DNA from: 54-19 sp038210655
Lineage (GTDB): Bacteria; Chloroflexota; Chloroflexia; Chloroheliales; Chloroheliaceae
Reading direction: 5' to 3'
NCBI GenBank assembly: GCA_038210655.1
Contig: JBBQWM010000016.1
Location: 62,001 to 126,000, forward strand
DNA: 64,000 nucleotides
The translations under genes and the position numbers were made by a program. The notes below the pieces were generated by a model that saw only the letters and a list, made by a program, of their open reading frames with translations, made no database searches and was not told the origin of the DNA. This document shows, piece by piece, positions 8,142-15,858 of the stretch (its first letter is position 1; the number at the start of each line of letters is the position of its first letter).

Positions 8142-9611
8142 ATGGTTCTCGAATTGGAAAAGCAAGTAGAGTACGAAGCTGTCATCGGATTGGAGACCCA
8201 TATCCAATTGCAGACAGCCAGCAAGATGTTTTGCGGATGCAGCGCCGATTATGTGGATGCTGAGCCAAATAGCCACGTCTGCCCGGTCTGTTTGGGCATG
8301 CCGGGGGTGCTGCCGGTCATAAACAGCCAGGCGATTGAATATATCGTAAAGCTGGGGATGGCCTTGCATTGCGAAATCCCGGAGTATAGTAAGTTCGACC
8401 GCAAGAACTATTTCTATCCCGATCTGGTAAAGGGCTATCAAATCAGCCAATTTGATTTGCCGGTCTGTATCAATGGCTGGCTGGAAATTGAGGTCGGGGG
8501 CCAGACCAAAAAAATTGGGATTACCCGTATCCACCAGGAGGAAGATACCGGCAAGTTGGCCCATATTACCAGCGCCGACGGTCAGGAATATTCGCTGGTC
8601 GATTATAATCGCTGCGGCGTGCCACTGATGGAATGTGTGAGCGAGCCAGATATTACCAGCCCGGCAGAAGCCGCCGCCTATCTGACCAAAATACGTCAAA
8701 TGGTGCGCTGGCTTGGTATCGGGACGGGCAACATGAACGAGGGCGCGATGCGTTGCGACGCGAACATTTCGGTCATGCCCAAAGGCTCCAAGACTTTCGG
8801 GACCAAAATCGAGATTAAGAACATGAACTCGATCCAATCGGTACACGACGCGATTGCCCACGAAATCGTGCGGCAAACCGAGGAATACCGGGCGGGTCAC
8901 GTGCTACGGCAACAGACGCGCGGTTGGGACGAAGCCAAGCAAATCACGGTTTTTCAACGGTTCAAAGAAGGTAGCAGCGATTATCGTTACTTCCCGGAGC
9001 CAGATTTGCCGCCGCTTCAACTCTCCACCGCATACCGCGAGGCAATCCGGGCTAGTCTGCCGGAACTGCCGGAGGCCCGCCGAGCGCGATTTATCCAGGA
9101 ATACGCTCTGACGGCTTACGATGCCGAAGTACTAACCGGGTCGCGGGCCACTGCCGACTGGTTTGAGGCGGCTTTGGGCGATACCAAAACGCCGGGACGG
9201 GCCAAGAAGGTTGCCAACTGGATTTTGAACGATCTTTTCGCTCGGCTCAAAGAGAGCGGTGCGGAGCTATCGGAAGTCAAGATTCAGCCGGGCCAATTGG
9301 CCGGCCTGATCGAACTGGTCGAAAAAGGGACTCTTACCCCGACGAATGCCAAAGAAGTTTTCGAGGAGATGTTCAATACCGGCAACGCTGCCGAAGTGAT
9401 CGTCAAACAGAAAAACCTGGGTGCAGTCTCGGACGAAGGTACGATTGTGGCAGTAGTGGAAAAAATACTGGCCGACAATCCCAAAGCAACCGCCGACTTT
9501 AAAGCCGGTAAAGAAGCCAGCTTGAACTTTTTGATTGGTGGCGTGATGAAAGCCATGCAAGGCAAGGCCAATAAAGATGTTGTGACTCGGCTTTTGCGTG
9601 AGCGACTATAG
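8142..9611 (+). CDS. gatB: Asp-tRNA(Asn)/Glu-tRNA(Gln) amidotransferase subunit B
   Basis: 489 residues, full length. GatB binds mischarged Glu-tRNA(Gln) or Asp-tRNA(Asn), activates it with ATP and amidates it with ammonia from GatA. Visible signatures are YEAVIGLETHIQLQT, the zinc-site cysteines in FCGCS and CPVCLGMPG, DRKNYFYPDLVKGYQISQ and RIHQEEDTGK. The C-terminal 150 residues are the GatB/YqeY tail that contacts tRNA. GAGAGG precedes the ATG. gatA and gatC are not in the window. Confidence 0.97.
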   Translation: MVLELEKQVEYEAVIGLETHIQLQTASKMFCGCSADYVDAEPNSHVCPVCLGMPGVLPVINSQAIEYIVKLGMALHCEIPEYSKFDRKNYFYPDLVKGYQISQFDLPVCINGWLEIEVGGQTKKIGITRIHQEEDTGKLAHITSADGQEYSLVDYNRCGVPLMECVSEPDITSPAEAAAYLTKIRQMVRWLGIGTGNMNEGAMRCDANISVMPKGSKTFGTKIEIKNMNSIQSVHDAIAHEIVRQTEEYRAGHVLRQQTRGWDEAKQITVFQRFKEGSSDYRYFPEPDLPPLQLSTAYREAIRASLPELPEARRARFIQEYALTAYDAEVLTGSRATADWFEAALGDTKTPGRAKKVANWILNDLFARLKESGAELSEVKIQPGQLAGLIELVEKGTLTPTNAKEVFEEMFNTGNAAEVIVKQKNLGAVSDEGTIVAVVEKILADNPKATADFKAGKEASLNFLIGGVMKAMQGKANKDVVTRLLRERL

Positions 9612-9698
9612 ATAAAGATGCGGGATGAAAGATGAAGGATGAAGCATTGCGAGAATTTCCTCTCGAATTTCATCCTCATCCTTTATCCCTCATCCCTT
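9611..9698. repeat. Two opposed 7-base tandem arrays
   Basis: 9611-9645 steps in 7-base units ending GATGAAG. 9671-9698 is the complementary type (CATCCTC, ATCCTTT, ATCCCTC, ATCCCTT). The two arrays face each other and could pair as a long imperfect hairpin in the gatB-gdhA gap. Confidence 0.6.
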
Positions 9699-9722
9699 AA
9701 TACATGTGGAGGCATTACGACA

Positions 9723-11006
9723 ATGACGACGGAATTGCAGCAGGCGACGATGCAGTCGCAACAATCTCAGAACCCCTTTGAAATAGCCAAACAGCAGTTT
9801 AATATTGCCGCCGATTACCTGGGACTTGACCTGGGTTTGCGGAAGGTATTATCCAGTTGCAAGCGCGAGTTGACGGTCAATTTCCCGGTGCAGATGGACG
9901 ACGGTAGTGTCGAGGTTTATACCGGCTACCGAGTGCAGCACAATCTTGGGCGTGGCCCGGCTAAGGGGGGTATCCGCTATCATCCTCAGGTGAATCTGGA
10001 CGAAATCCGAGCGCTGGCGATGTGGATGACCTGGAAGTGTGCGACGGTCAATATTCCGTATGGCGGTGCCAAAGGTGGCGTAATCGTTGAACCCAAAAAG
10101 CTCAGTATCTACGAACTGGAAAACCTGACCCGCCGCTATGCGACCGAGATTTCGCTCTTGATCGGCCCCGAAACCGATATTCCAGCCCCAGACGTAAACA
10201 CCAACGCTCAGACGATGGCCTGGATCATGGATACCTACTCGATGCATAAGGGTTATTCGGTAACGGCAGTTGTGACCGGCAAACCAGTGAACATCGGGGG
10301 GGCGGAAGGCCGTAACGAGGCGACGGCCCGTGGGGTACAATACGTTATCCGCGAGGCCGCCCGCGAGCGGAGTATGCAACTAGAAGGAGCGCGGGTGGCG
10401 GTACAGGGCTTTGGGAATGCTGGCTCGATTGCGGCCCGTTTATTATCCGAAGATGGTGCGACAATCGTAGCGGTGAGCGATTCGCAGGGTGGTATCTATA
10501 ACCCCAAAGGGCTAGATGTGCGGGCGCTGCTGGCTTTTAAGCAGGAACATACCGCTTTAACCGGCTTCCCAGGCGGCGACCGAGTAACCAACCAGGAGCT
10601 ACTAGAATTGGATTGCGACATTTTGATCCCGGCAGCCCTGGAAAACCAGTTAAACGGTGACAACGCCCGGCGCGTCAAAGCCAAAATAATCGCAGAAGCC
10701 GCTAACGGCCCGACCAACCCGGCAGCCGACCGCATCTTCTACGACCGGGGCATTTTCGTCCTGCCCGATATTCTGGCGAACGCCGGGGGCGTGACCGTCA
10801 GCTATTTCGAGTGGGTACAGGATTTGCAGTCGTTCTTTTGGAGCGAAGATGAGACCAACAAACGCCTCCTTCACATCATGACGCGGGCTTTTGCCGAGGT
10901 CTTTAAGATCGCCCAGCAGCGCAAGGTCGATATGCGGACTGCCGCTTATATCCTGGCAGTCGGGCGCGTCGCAGAAGCGACCAGCACGCGGGGCATTTAC
11001 CCCTAG
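9723..11006 (+). CDS. gdhA: Glutamate dehydrogenase (Glu/Leu/Phe/Val family)
   Basis: 427 residues, the usual size for hexameric bacterial GDH. It interconverts glutamate with 2-oxoglutarate and ammonia using NAD(P). PYGGAKGG near residue 110 carries the catalytic lysine, GPETDIPAPDVNT follows, and the Rossmann motif QGFGNAGS is near residue 225. The start at 9723 has GGAGG at 9708-9712; the upstream open frame runs through the tandem repeats and is not coding. A good terminator follows. Confidence 0.93.
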   Translation: MTTELQQATMQSQQSQNPFEIAKQQFNIAADYLGLDLGLRKVLSSCKRELTVNFPVQMDDGSVEVYTGYRVQHNLGRGPAKGGIRYHPQVNLDEIRALAMWMTWKCATVNIPYGGAKGGVIVEPKKLSIYELENLTRRYATEISLLIGPETDIPAPDVNTNAQTMAWIMDTYSMHKGYSVTAVVTGKPVNIGGAEGRNEATARGVQYVIREAARERSMQLEGARVAVQGFGNAGSIAARLLSEDGATIVAVSDSQGGIYNPKGLDVRALLAFKQEHTALTGFPGGDRVTNQELLELDCDILIPAALENQLNGDNARRVKAKIIAEAANGPTNPAADRIFYDRGIFVLPDILANAGGVTVSYFEWVQDLQSFFWSEDETNKRLLHIMTRAFAEVFKIAQQRKVDMRTAAYILAVGRVAEATSTRGIYP

Positions 11007-11037
11007 TCAGAAGCAGGTTGGGTAAGATCAGGTAAAG

Positions 11038-11070
11038 AAAGAGGACGCGCCATCCGGCTCGTCCTCTTTT
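11038..11070 (+). terminator. Rho-independent terminator of gdhA
   Basis: Perfect 10-bp stem AAAGAGGACG (11038-11047) / CGTCCTCTTT (11060-11069) with a 12-base loop, ending in a short T run, 31 bases after the gdhA stop. Confidence 0.85.
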
Positions 11071-11118
11071 ATATAAGTTGCAGTAAACGAAACTTGATCG
11101 GCTCTAACACATTTTACA

Positions 11119-12714
11119 TTATACTTTTTCCATTTCAGCCTCGGCTTTGGACCCGTTAGCAACTAGCTCAACCCGTTTTTCCTCAGACAGAGGAGTGGGG
11201 GCAGTCATCTTTTGCCGGTCGCTTTTGCGATTGGGTAGAGCCAGGGCCAGCACTAATACTAGAATTGAACCGAGTAATACGATAAAAAATACATCGTTGA
11301 CCGCCATTGTCCCGGCCCTGGCTACCCCTTCTTGTAGCTGAGCCGAAGTTGGTTTGTCCTTAATACCACTATTTGAATTAAGTTCAGTAAGATGGAAAGT
11401 GGTTTGTTGTAAAAAAGTTGTGCTGGCAATAGCTGTCCCAACTGTACTAAAAATTTGGCGCATTACATTAAGGAGGGAACTGGCTTTGGACAGAGCCGGG
11501 CCAGTAATTTCTTGTAAGGCTCTGGTTTGCAACGGTACAAAAGTAAAGCCGAAACCGAGACCACGTACCACCTGCCAGGGTATTAAACCCCAGCCATCGC
11601 TATCAGATTGTAAATTGGTAATACCCCAGGTTCCTGCTATCAACAACACTGCTCCCATCACCACCAGATTGCGTACTCCCAGCCGGTTATAAAGTAATCG
11701 TCCACTTAATAAGGTGGCTAGGGCCGAGGCTATTCCCAGGGGTAGGATTAACAAACCAGCTTCGGTGGCTGAAAAATGCGGAGTGTGAACCTGCTCTAAA
11801 AAGACCGGCAACAGAAAAAAGCTACCAAAGATAGCCATCGCCACCGCACAGCATACTACCGTCGAAATGGTAAAGCTGAATTGCTTGAACAACCTTAAAT
11901 CCAGCACCGGGTCGCGGCTGACATACAATTCGTAGAAGGTAAAAACTGCCAGGATTAGTACCCCGCCGCCCAGTAAAGCCCAGACCGGCCAATAACCCCA
12001 GCCATAGATTGTGCCGCGCGGTTGCTGGGTGGTTATCGTACTGGGTACGCTCTGGCTGACCAGCGATAGGGCATATACGACTAACAACACCCCTAGCATT
12101 GAGAGGGTTAAGCCTATCAGGTCAAACGCTTTTCTGATAGGTTGGCCCTGCTCGTCAGCCGGTACAATCTGCCTCACCAAAAAGATACAAAGCAGACCGA
12201 CTGGTAAATTGATAAAGAAAATGGCTTGCCAACCAAAAGCATCGGTCAATATTCCTCCCAGGGTGGGGCCGAGGGCCGGTGCTACCAGAGCGGCTACTCC
12301 AAGGATGGCGCTGGAACTAGCCCGCTCGTGTGGCGGAAAAGCTCGCAGGGCAATCGCCTGCGCCAACGGAAATAGCCCGCCCCCACCCAACCCTTGTACC
12401 ACCCGGAACACAATCAGCCATTCTAAACTAGGTGCTAATCCGCACAGCACCGAACCAAAGGTAAATAAGACCAGACAGAGAATAAAGAGCCGCTTGAGGC
12501 CAAAGCGATTGCCTAAATACCCTGCCAGAGGAATAATAGCCGCAACAGTTAAAAAGTAGCCGGTTATAACCCATTGAATCCCGCCCAGGTCAGTCTTGAA
12601 AGAAGCCGCCATCGGGGCAAGGGCTACATTAACAATCGTAGTATCGAGTACCGCCATAAACATACCGATTGCCACCGTCCAGGCAATCGCATACTTTGAA
12701 TAAACTTTGTTCAA
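11119..12714 (-). CDS. MFS drug exporter, DHA2 (EmrB/QacA) family
   Basis: 531 residues with about 14 transmembrane segments, the DHA2 layout. Motif C-like sequence GPTLGGILTDAFGWQ near residue 150 and LDTTIVNVALAPM in helix 1 (D and R/N positions typical of EmrB) support H+-coupled export of lipophilic compounds across the inner membrane. The start appears to be TTG at 12714. It is divergent from a PadR regulator with a perfect palindrome between them, so repression with release by a drug ligand is likely (inference). Confidence 0.9.
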   Translation of the reverse strand: MNKVYSKYAIAWTVAIGMFMAVLDTTIVNVALAPMAASFKTDLGGIQWVITGYFLTVAAIIPLAGYLGNRFGLKRLFILCLVLFTFGSVLCGLAPSLEWLIVFRVVQGLGGGGLFPLAQAIALRAFPPHERASSSAILGVAALVAPALGPTLGGILTDAFGWQAIFFINLPVGLLCIFLVRQIVPADEQGQPIRKAFDLIGLTLSMLGVLLVVYALSLVSQSVPSTITTQQPRGTIYGWGYWPVWALLGGGVLILAVFTFYELYVSRDPVLDLRLFKQFSFTISTVVCCAVAMAIFGSFFLLPVFLEQVHTPHFSATEAGLLILPLGIASALATLLSGRLLYNRLGVRNLVVMGAVLLIAGTWGITNLQSDSDGWGLIPWQVVRGLGFGFTFVPLQTRALQEITGPALSKASSLLNVMRQIFSTVGTAIASTTFLQQTTFHLTELNSNSGIKDKPTSAQLQEGVARAGTMAVNDVFFIVLLGSILVLVLALALPNRKSDRQKMTAPTPLSEEKRVELVANGSKAEAEMEKV

Positions 12715-12797
12715 TTTCTTAACTCAATCCTTTCCTGGCTAACCGAAGGTCAAAGTTAGACCTGGTGTTTCACATCCCGAAGCTGAGGCCAATAAGA

Positions 12798-12855
12798 ATT
12801 ATAAGCATTATCTTATATAGGATTTATCATATATAAGATGCAAGTAGTGTATAAT
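12798..12855. promoter_or_regulatory. Divergent promoters and PadR operator palindrome
   Basis: ATCTTATATA (12810-12819) and TATATAAGAT (12830-12839) form a perfect 10-bp inverted repeat with a 10-base gap, the size PadR-family dimers bind. On its left, TATAAT on the minus strand (12803-12798) fits a -10 for the MFS gene. On its right, TATAAT (12850-12855) fits a -10 for the padR gene. The palindrome covers the -35 zone of both promoters, so one operator could control both genes. Confidence 0.7.
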
Positions 12856-12952
12856 AAGACTGAGGGTTTGTCAATAGGCTTGAGATAAACCTTCGCAAAT
12901 TACGGTCTAAATGAAAACAAGCCAGACAATCAGTTAGTAAGGTTAGAAGAAG

Positions 12953-13501
12953 ATGTCACTGCAACACGCCATTTTAGCGCTTATGAGTGAAGTACCAATG
13001 AGCGGTTATGATTTAAAGACAATCGGTTTTGACCGCAAAGTCAACCATTTCTGGTCGGCTGACCAGGCTCAGATATACCGAACTTTGGATAAATTAGTAG
13101 AAGAGGGTTGGGCGGATAGCCAGCTTGAGATTCAGCACGACCACCCTAATCGTAAAGTTTATTCAATTACCCCTTCCGGGCAGGAAGAGTTAAATCGGTG
13201 GTTAATTGAATTTCAGCCTCTCCCAGTCAAACGAGAGCCGTTTTTGATCCAGTTATTTTTTGGGGCCGGGTTATCCAATCAAAATTTGCTTTCCCTATTA
13301 GAAAGCCAACTTACTAACCATCAGCAACGGTTGAATTCCTATGAGCAAGTCAGTTTGAAATTACCAGGTGTGGATAACCCTGCCATAAGTCGGGCTGATA
13401 TTCTACACCGCTTGACTCTGGAATGCGGTTTAAGCTCTGAGAAAGCTTTGGTAGAATGGCTTAAGAAATGTATCGAAGTAGTTAAAAATTTGAAAGAATA
13501 G
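12953..13501 (+). CDS. PadR-family transcriptional regulator
   Basis: 182 residues, a typical PadR subfamily-1 size. The N-terminal winged helix reads HAILALMSEVPMSGYDL and QIYRTLDKLVEEGW, followed by the wing NRKVYSITPSG. The C-terminal half is the helical dimerisation domain. PadR proteins usually repress an adjacent transporter and respond to phenolics or drugs. It is divergent from the MFS exporter with a shared operator. Confidence 0.9.
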   Translation: MSLQHAILALMSEVPMSGYDLKTIGFDRKVNHFWSADQAQIYRTLDKLVEEGWADSQLEIQHDHPNRKVYSITPSGQEELNRWLIEFQPLPVKREPFLIQLFFGAGLSNQNLLSLLESQLTNHQQRLNSYEQVSLKLPGVDNPAISRADILHRLTLECGLSSEKALVEWLKKCIEVVKNLKE

Positions 13502-13592
13502 CGGATATGGCGTAACTATACAGCCCTGTCATTGTGAGGCGGTGAACTAGCTGGATTTTTGCTAAGGGACTCAAAAATAATAAAATATCCCG

Positions 13593-13622
13593 GTAGGGGC
13601 AACCACCCAGGGTTGCCCCTAC
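13593..13622. repeat. Short palindrome related to family A
   Basis: GTAGGGGCAACC (13593-13604) and GGTTGCCCCTAC (13611-13622) form a perfect 12-bp stem with a 6-base loop. It resembles the outer part of family A but with AACC/GGTT in place of GACC/GGTC, changed on both sides. With the next entry it fills the gene-free 13502-13815 gap. Confidence 0.65.
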
Positions 13623-13720
13623 ATTGGGACAATTATTTTTATTTGCTTCCCTAAAAATAATTTCCCGCCGAAAAAGCTTAGTTCGAGACATCACACACCC
13701 GTAAACGGCTACCGATATTC

Positions 13721-13802
13721 TGTAGGAGCGAGCTTCTGCTCGCGATTGAACACTTAGTCATTGCTTCAATTGCGAACATCGCAAGCAGAAGCTCGCTCCT
13801 AC
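13721..13802. repeat. Palindromic repeat family B, copy 1
   Basis: TGTAGGAGCGAGCTTCTGCT at the left and its complement at the right enclose a spacer of about 40 bases. Each arm is itself a small hairpin (GCGAGC-TTCT-GCTCGC on the left). The second full copy is at 24057-24130. It ends 14 bases before the desaturase stop codon. Confidence 0.8.
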
Positions 13803-13815
13803 AGCGGGTCAGTAG

Positions 13816-15228
13816 CTAGACCCTGGCGGTAGTTTTGACCAATTTTTCGGCAGCGATCTTGCCACTTTGAACTGCCCCTTCCATCGAGTCGTAGAACCGT
13901 TGGTGAGTGTAGCCGCCTGCCAGCCATAGGTTCTTAACCGGGGTTTCCTGGCTGGGCCGGAAATGGTCGATATTTGGGCCGGGGTAATAGACCGAGGACG
14001 GTATCCGTACCACGACCGATTTGATGATTTTTGCGTCTTTGCTTCCATCCGGGAAGACCGATTGCAAATTACCCCAAACTATCTCGATAATCTCTTCGTC
14101 GGTCTTTTTTATCAGGTCTTTGGCGGGTGCCACGCAACAGTGGAAGCGACTTTTGCCCTCGCAGGTGTAATCCGGCACGGCGTTACCCATATCGGCATAG
14201 ACCGGGATAAACCCGTCCGGCGAGAAAAGCAAGTTATCGGCGTAGCTGACCTGCCGATCCAGCCAGATTTGAGCCGAGACGACCGGCACGCTTTGAATGT
14301 TCCGCAGGTTTGAGAAGAAGGTCTCCCCGGCGTACAACTCTTCCGGGATTAGCTTCTTCAAGTTGTGGATCGGCAGGGCGAACAGATAATAATCCGCTTC
14401 GAGCCGTTCGCCATTTTCCAGTACCAGGCCACCGATCTTGCGCCGGTCGCTCTCGTCCAGCAGCACCTCGCGCACCTTCGCCTCGGTTCGGATTAGGCCG
14501 CCCTTACGACGTACATAATCCGCAATTGGGTTGGTCAAAAGATCGTTGGGTGAGCCTTTCAAAAGACCCATCTTGCTGGCTTTATTCTGCCGCAAGAAAA
14601 TACCAATTACGTCCAGCACGATCTTGGCTGAAATCTCGTCGGGCGGCAAGAACTTGAGCGCCAATGCCATCGGCAAGAACATCTTTTTGAGCATACGCTT
14701 GCTGATACCCCAGCGTTCGTGCCACTCCTCGTAGGTATATTTGTCCTGACTGGCGTAATATTTTGGGCTACCGAACAGCATTGGCCCCAGCGCTTTGACT
14801 AGCGTCAGCCGTTCCCGCAAAGTAAAGTAGCGGTTCTTAAAAGCGGCAGGCAGCAAATGAAGCGGGCTGGGCAGGTTGACCGTCTTGAAAGAAAAACGCT
14901 CTCCATCGGCTAGGGTATAGGTTAGCTCGTGCTTTTTCCAGGAAATATTATCGTAAGTGCCGATGTCGCGCATCAGATTATAGATTTCTTCGTAGGCTCC
15001 GAAAAAGGCGTGCAACCCGGTCTCAATCCAATCGCCCTCGGCATCCCGCCAGGCCGAGACTTTGCCACCCAGGATCGGACGCTTCTCCAAAAGCGTCACC
15101 CGGTAGCCTGCGTCAACCAAATTTTTAGAAGCGGTCAGCCCAGCTAACCCCCCACCCAGCACTAATACGCTTGGTTTACTCGCTCCCCCCTGGCTATTAT
15201 TACCCGTTACTCGCTCAAGCGTTTCCAT
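13816..15228 (-). CDS. Plant/cyanobacterial-type phytoene desaturase-like FAD oxidoreductase
   Basis: 470 residues. The FAD-binding dinucleotide motif is VLGGGLAGLTA near residue 22, with EKR binding the ribose and LGGKVSAW after it. The middle (FLPPDEISAKIVLDVIGIFL, then SKMGLLKGSP) and the C-terminal FAD motif (LWLAGGYTHQRFYDSMEGAV) follow plant/cyanobacterial 15-cis-phytoene and zeta-carotene desaturases (CrtP/CrtQ), not the bacterial CrtI type. It likely desaturates a carotenoid or related polyene at the membrane. No other carotenoid gene is nearby, so the substrate stays open. Confidence 0.8.
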   Translation of the reverse strand: METLERVTGNNSQGGASKPSVLVLGGGLAGLTASKNLVDAGYRVTLLEKRPILGGKVSAWRDAEGDWIETGLHAFFGAYEEIYNLMRDIGTYDNISWKKHELTYTLADGERFSFKTVNLPSPLHLLPAAFKNRYFTLRERLTLVKALGPMLFGSPKYYASQDKYTYEEWHERWGISKRMLKKMFLPMALALKFLPPDEISAKIVLDVIGIFLRQNKASKMGLLKGSPNDLLTNPIADYVRRKGGLIRTEAKVREVLLDESDRRKIGGLVLENGERLEADYYLFALPIHNLKKLIPEELYAGETFFSNLRNIQSVPVVSAQIWLDRQVSYADNLLFSPDGFIPVYADMGNAVPDYTCEGKSRFHCCVAPAKDLIKKTDEEIIEIVWGNLQSVFPDGSKDAKIIKSVVVRIPSSVYYPGPNIDHFRPSQETPVKNLWLAGGYTHQRFYDSMEGAVQSGKIAAEKLVKTTARV

Positions 15229-15422
15229 ATTAAGCCGTTTCCTCTCTTCTAGTTCTCCTTCTTAAGTAAGAAGTCTTATTTTTCACAATCATATTATGTA
15301 TTATAGACCATAGATGAGGCAGTAGTGTAGGCAACGCATGATAAAATGATAGAGTATGGGTAATGAAGCTAAGTATTTTCCGCCGAGTTTGAGAGCGATT
15401 CAACCTCTGGTTTGTAAGAACC

Positions 15423-15542
15423 TAATACTAGGTCCTGATAGGTAGGCAACATTTGTAGTAGAGAATTTATTCTCTTTAGCCTTTTGCAAAGGGAAAGAGA
15501 ATAAATTCTCTACTACCCTACTTTACCAGACTTGGTATAATA
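15423..15542. repeat. MITE-like element family C, copy 1
   Basis: About 120 bases with imperfect terminal repeats (TAATACTAGGTCC at the left, AGACTTGGTATAATA at the right). Inside is a strong inverted repeat, GTAGTAGAGAATTTATTCTC and its complement, around CTTTTGCAAA. The same element in the opposite orientation is at 44462-44581. No ORF is inside. A MITE-like mobile unit is the simplest reading. Confidence 0.75.
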
Positions 15543-15622
15543 TACTCTTGAGTGATTTGGAGCGGGGTTTTGATAGTCCCTTTTATTACTGCTTGAGCCG
15601 CTACAAAAACTGACGCGCACCC
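15539..15622. repeat. Repeat family D/E copy
   Basis: A stretch starting TATACTCTTGAGTGATTTGG and running through GAGCGGGGTTTTGATAGTCC is repeated with few changes at 59073-59160. Its right end (CTACAAAAACTGACGCGCAC) belongs to a motif also found at 24172, 30725 and 59016. The whole 15229-15858 gap is repeat-derived and shows no gene. Confidence 0.6.
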
Positions 15623-15723
15623 GTATTTGCAGGCCGATTTGTTCTATTGGGTCAACTTTGTTAAAATAGGGCTAACTTTGCGGCTGTAAGAAAACTTATA
15701 GCCTGGAAAATCTTAATAACTAG

Positions 15724-15825
15724 GTAACTACACAGCCTCATCCTTTGGGCGACCACATAGGGTCGCACCCTACAACAGATTTTGGTAGGTGCGACCCTAT
15801 GTAGTCGTCCGGCCTGAGTAGTTAC
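15724..15825. repeat. Palindromic repeat family A, copy with terminal repeats
   Basis: Terminal inverted repeats GTAACTACACAGCC (15724-15737) and GGCCTGAGTAGTTAC (15811-15825) flank inner arms 15747-15773 and 15785-15810. The arms are slightly decayed (GCACCC against GGTGCG). About 102 bases in total, coding for nothing. It ends 33 bases before the TPR gene start. Confidence 0.8.
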
Positions 15826-15858
15826 ATAACTAGAACGAATTGGGAATTATTCTTTATC

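Noticed and set aside
9639..9722. Upstream extension of the glutamate dehydrogenase frame
   Set aside because: It runs through a 7-base tandem array, and a GGAGG site precedes the ATG at 9723.
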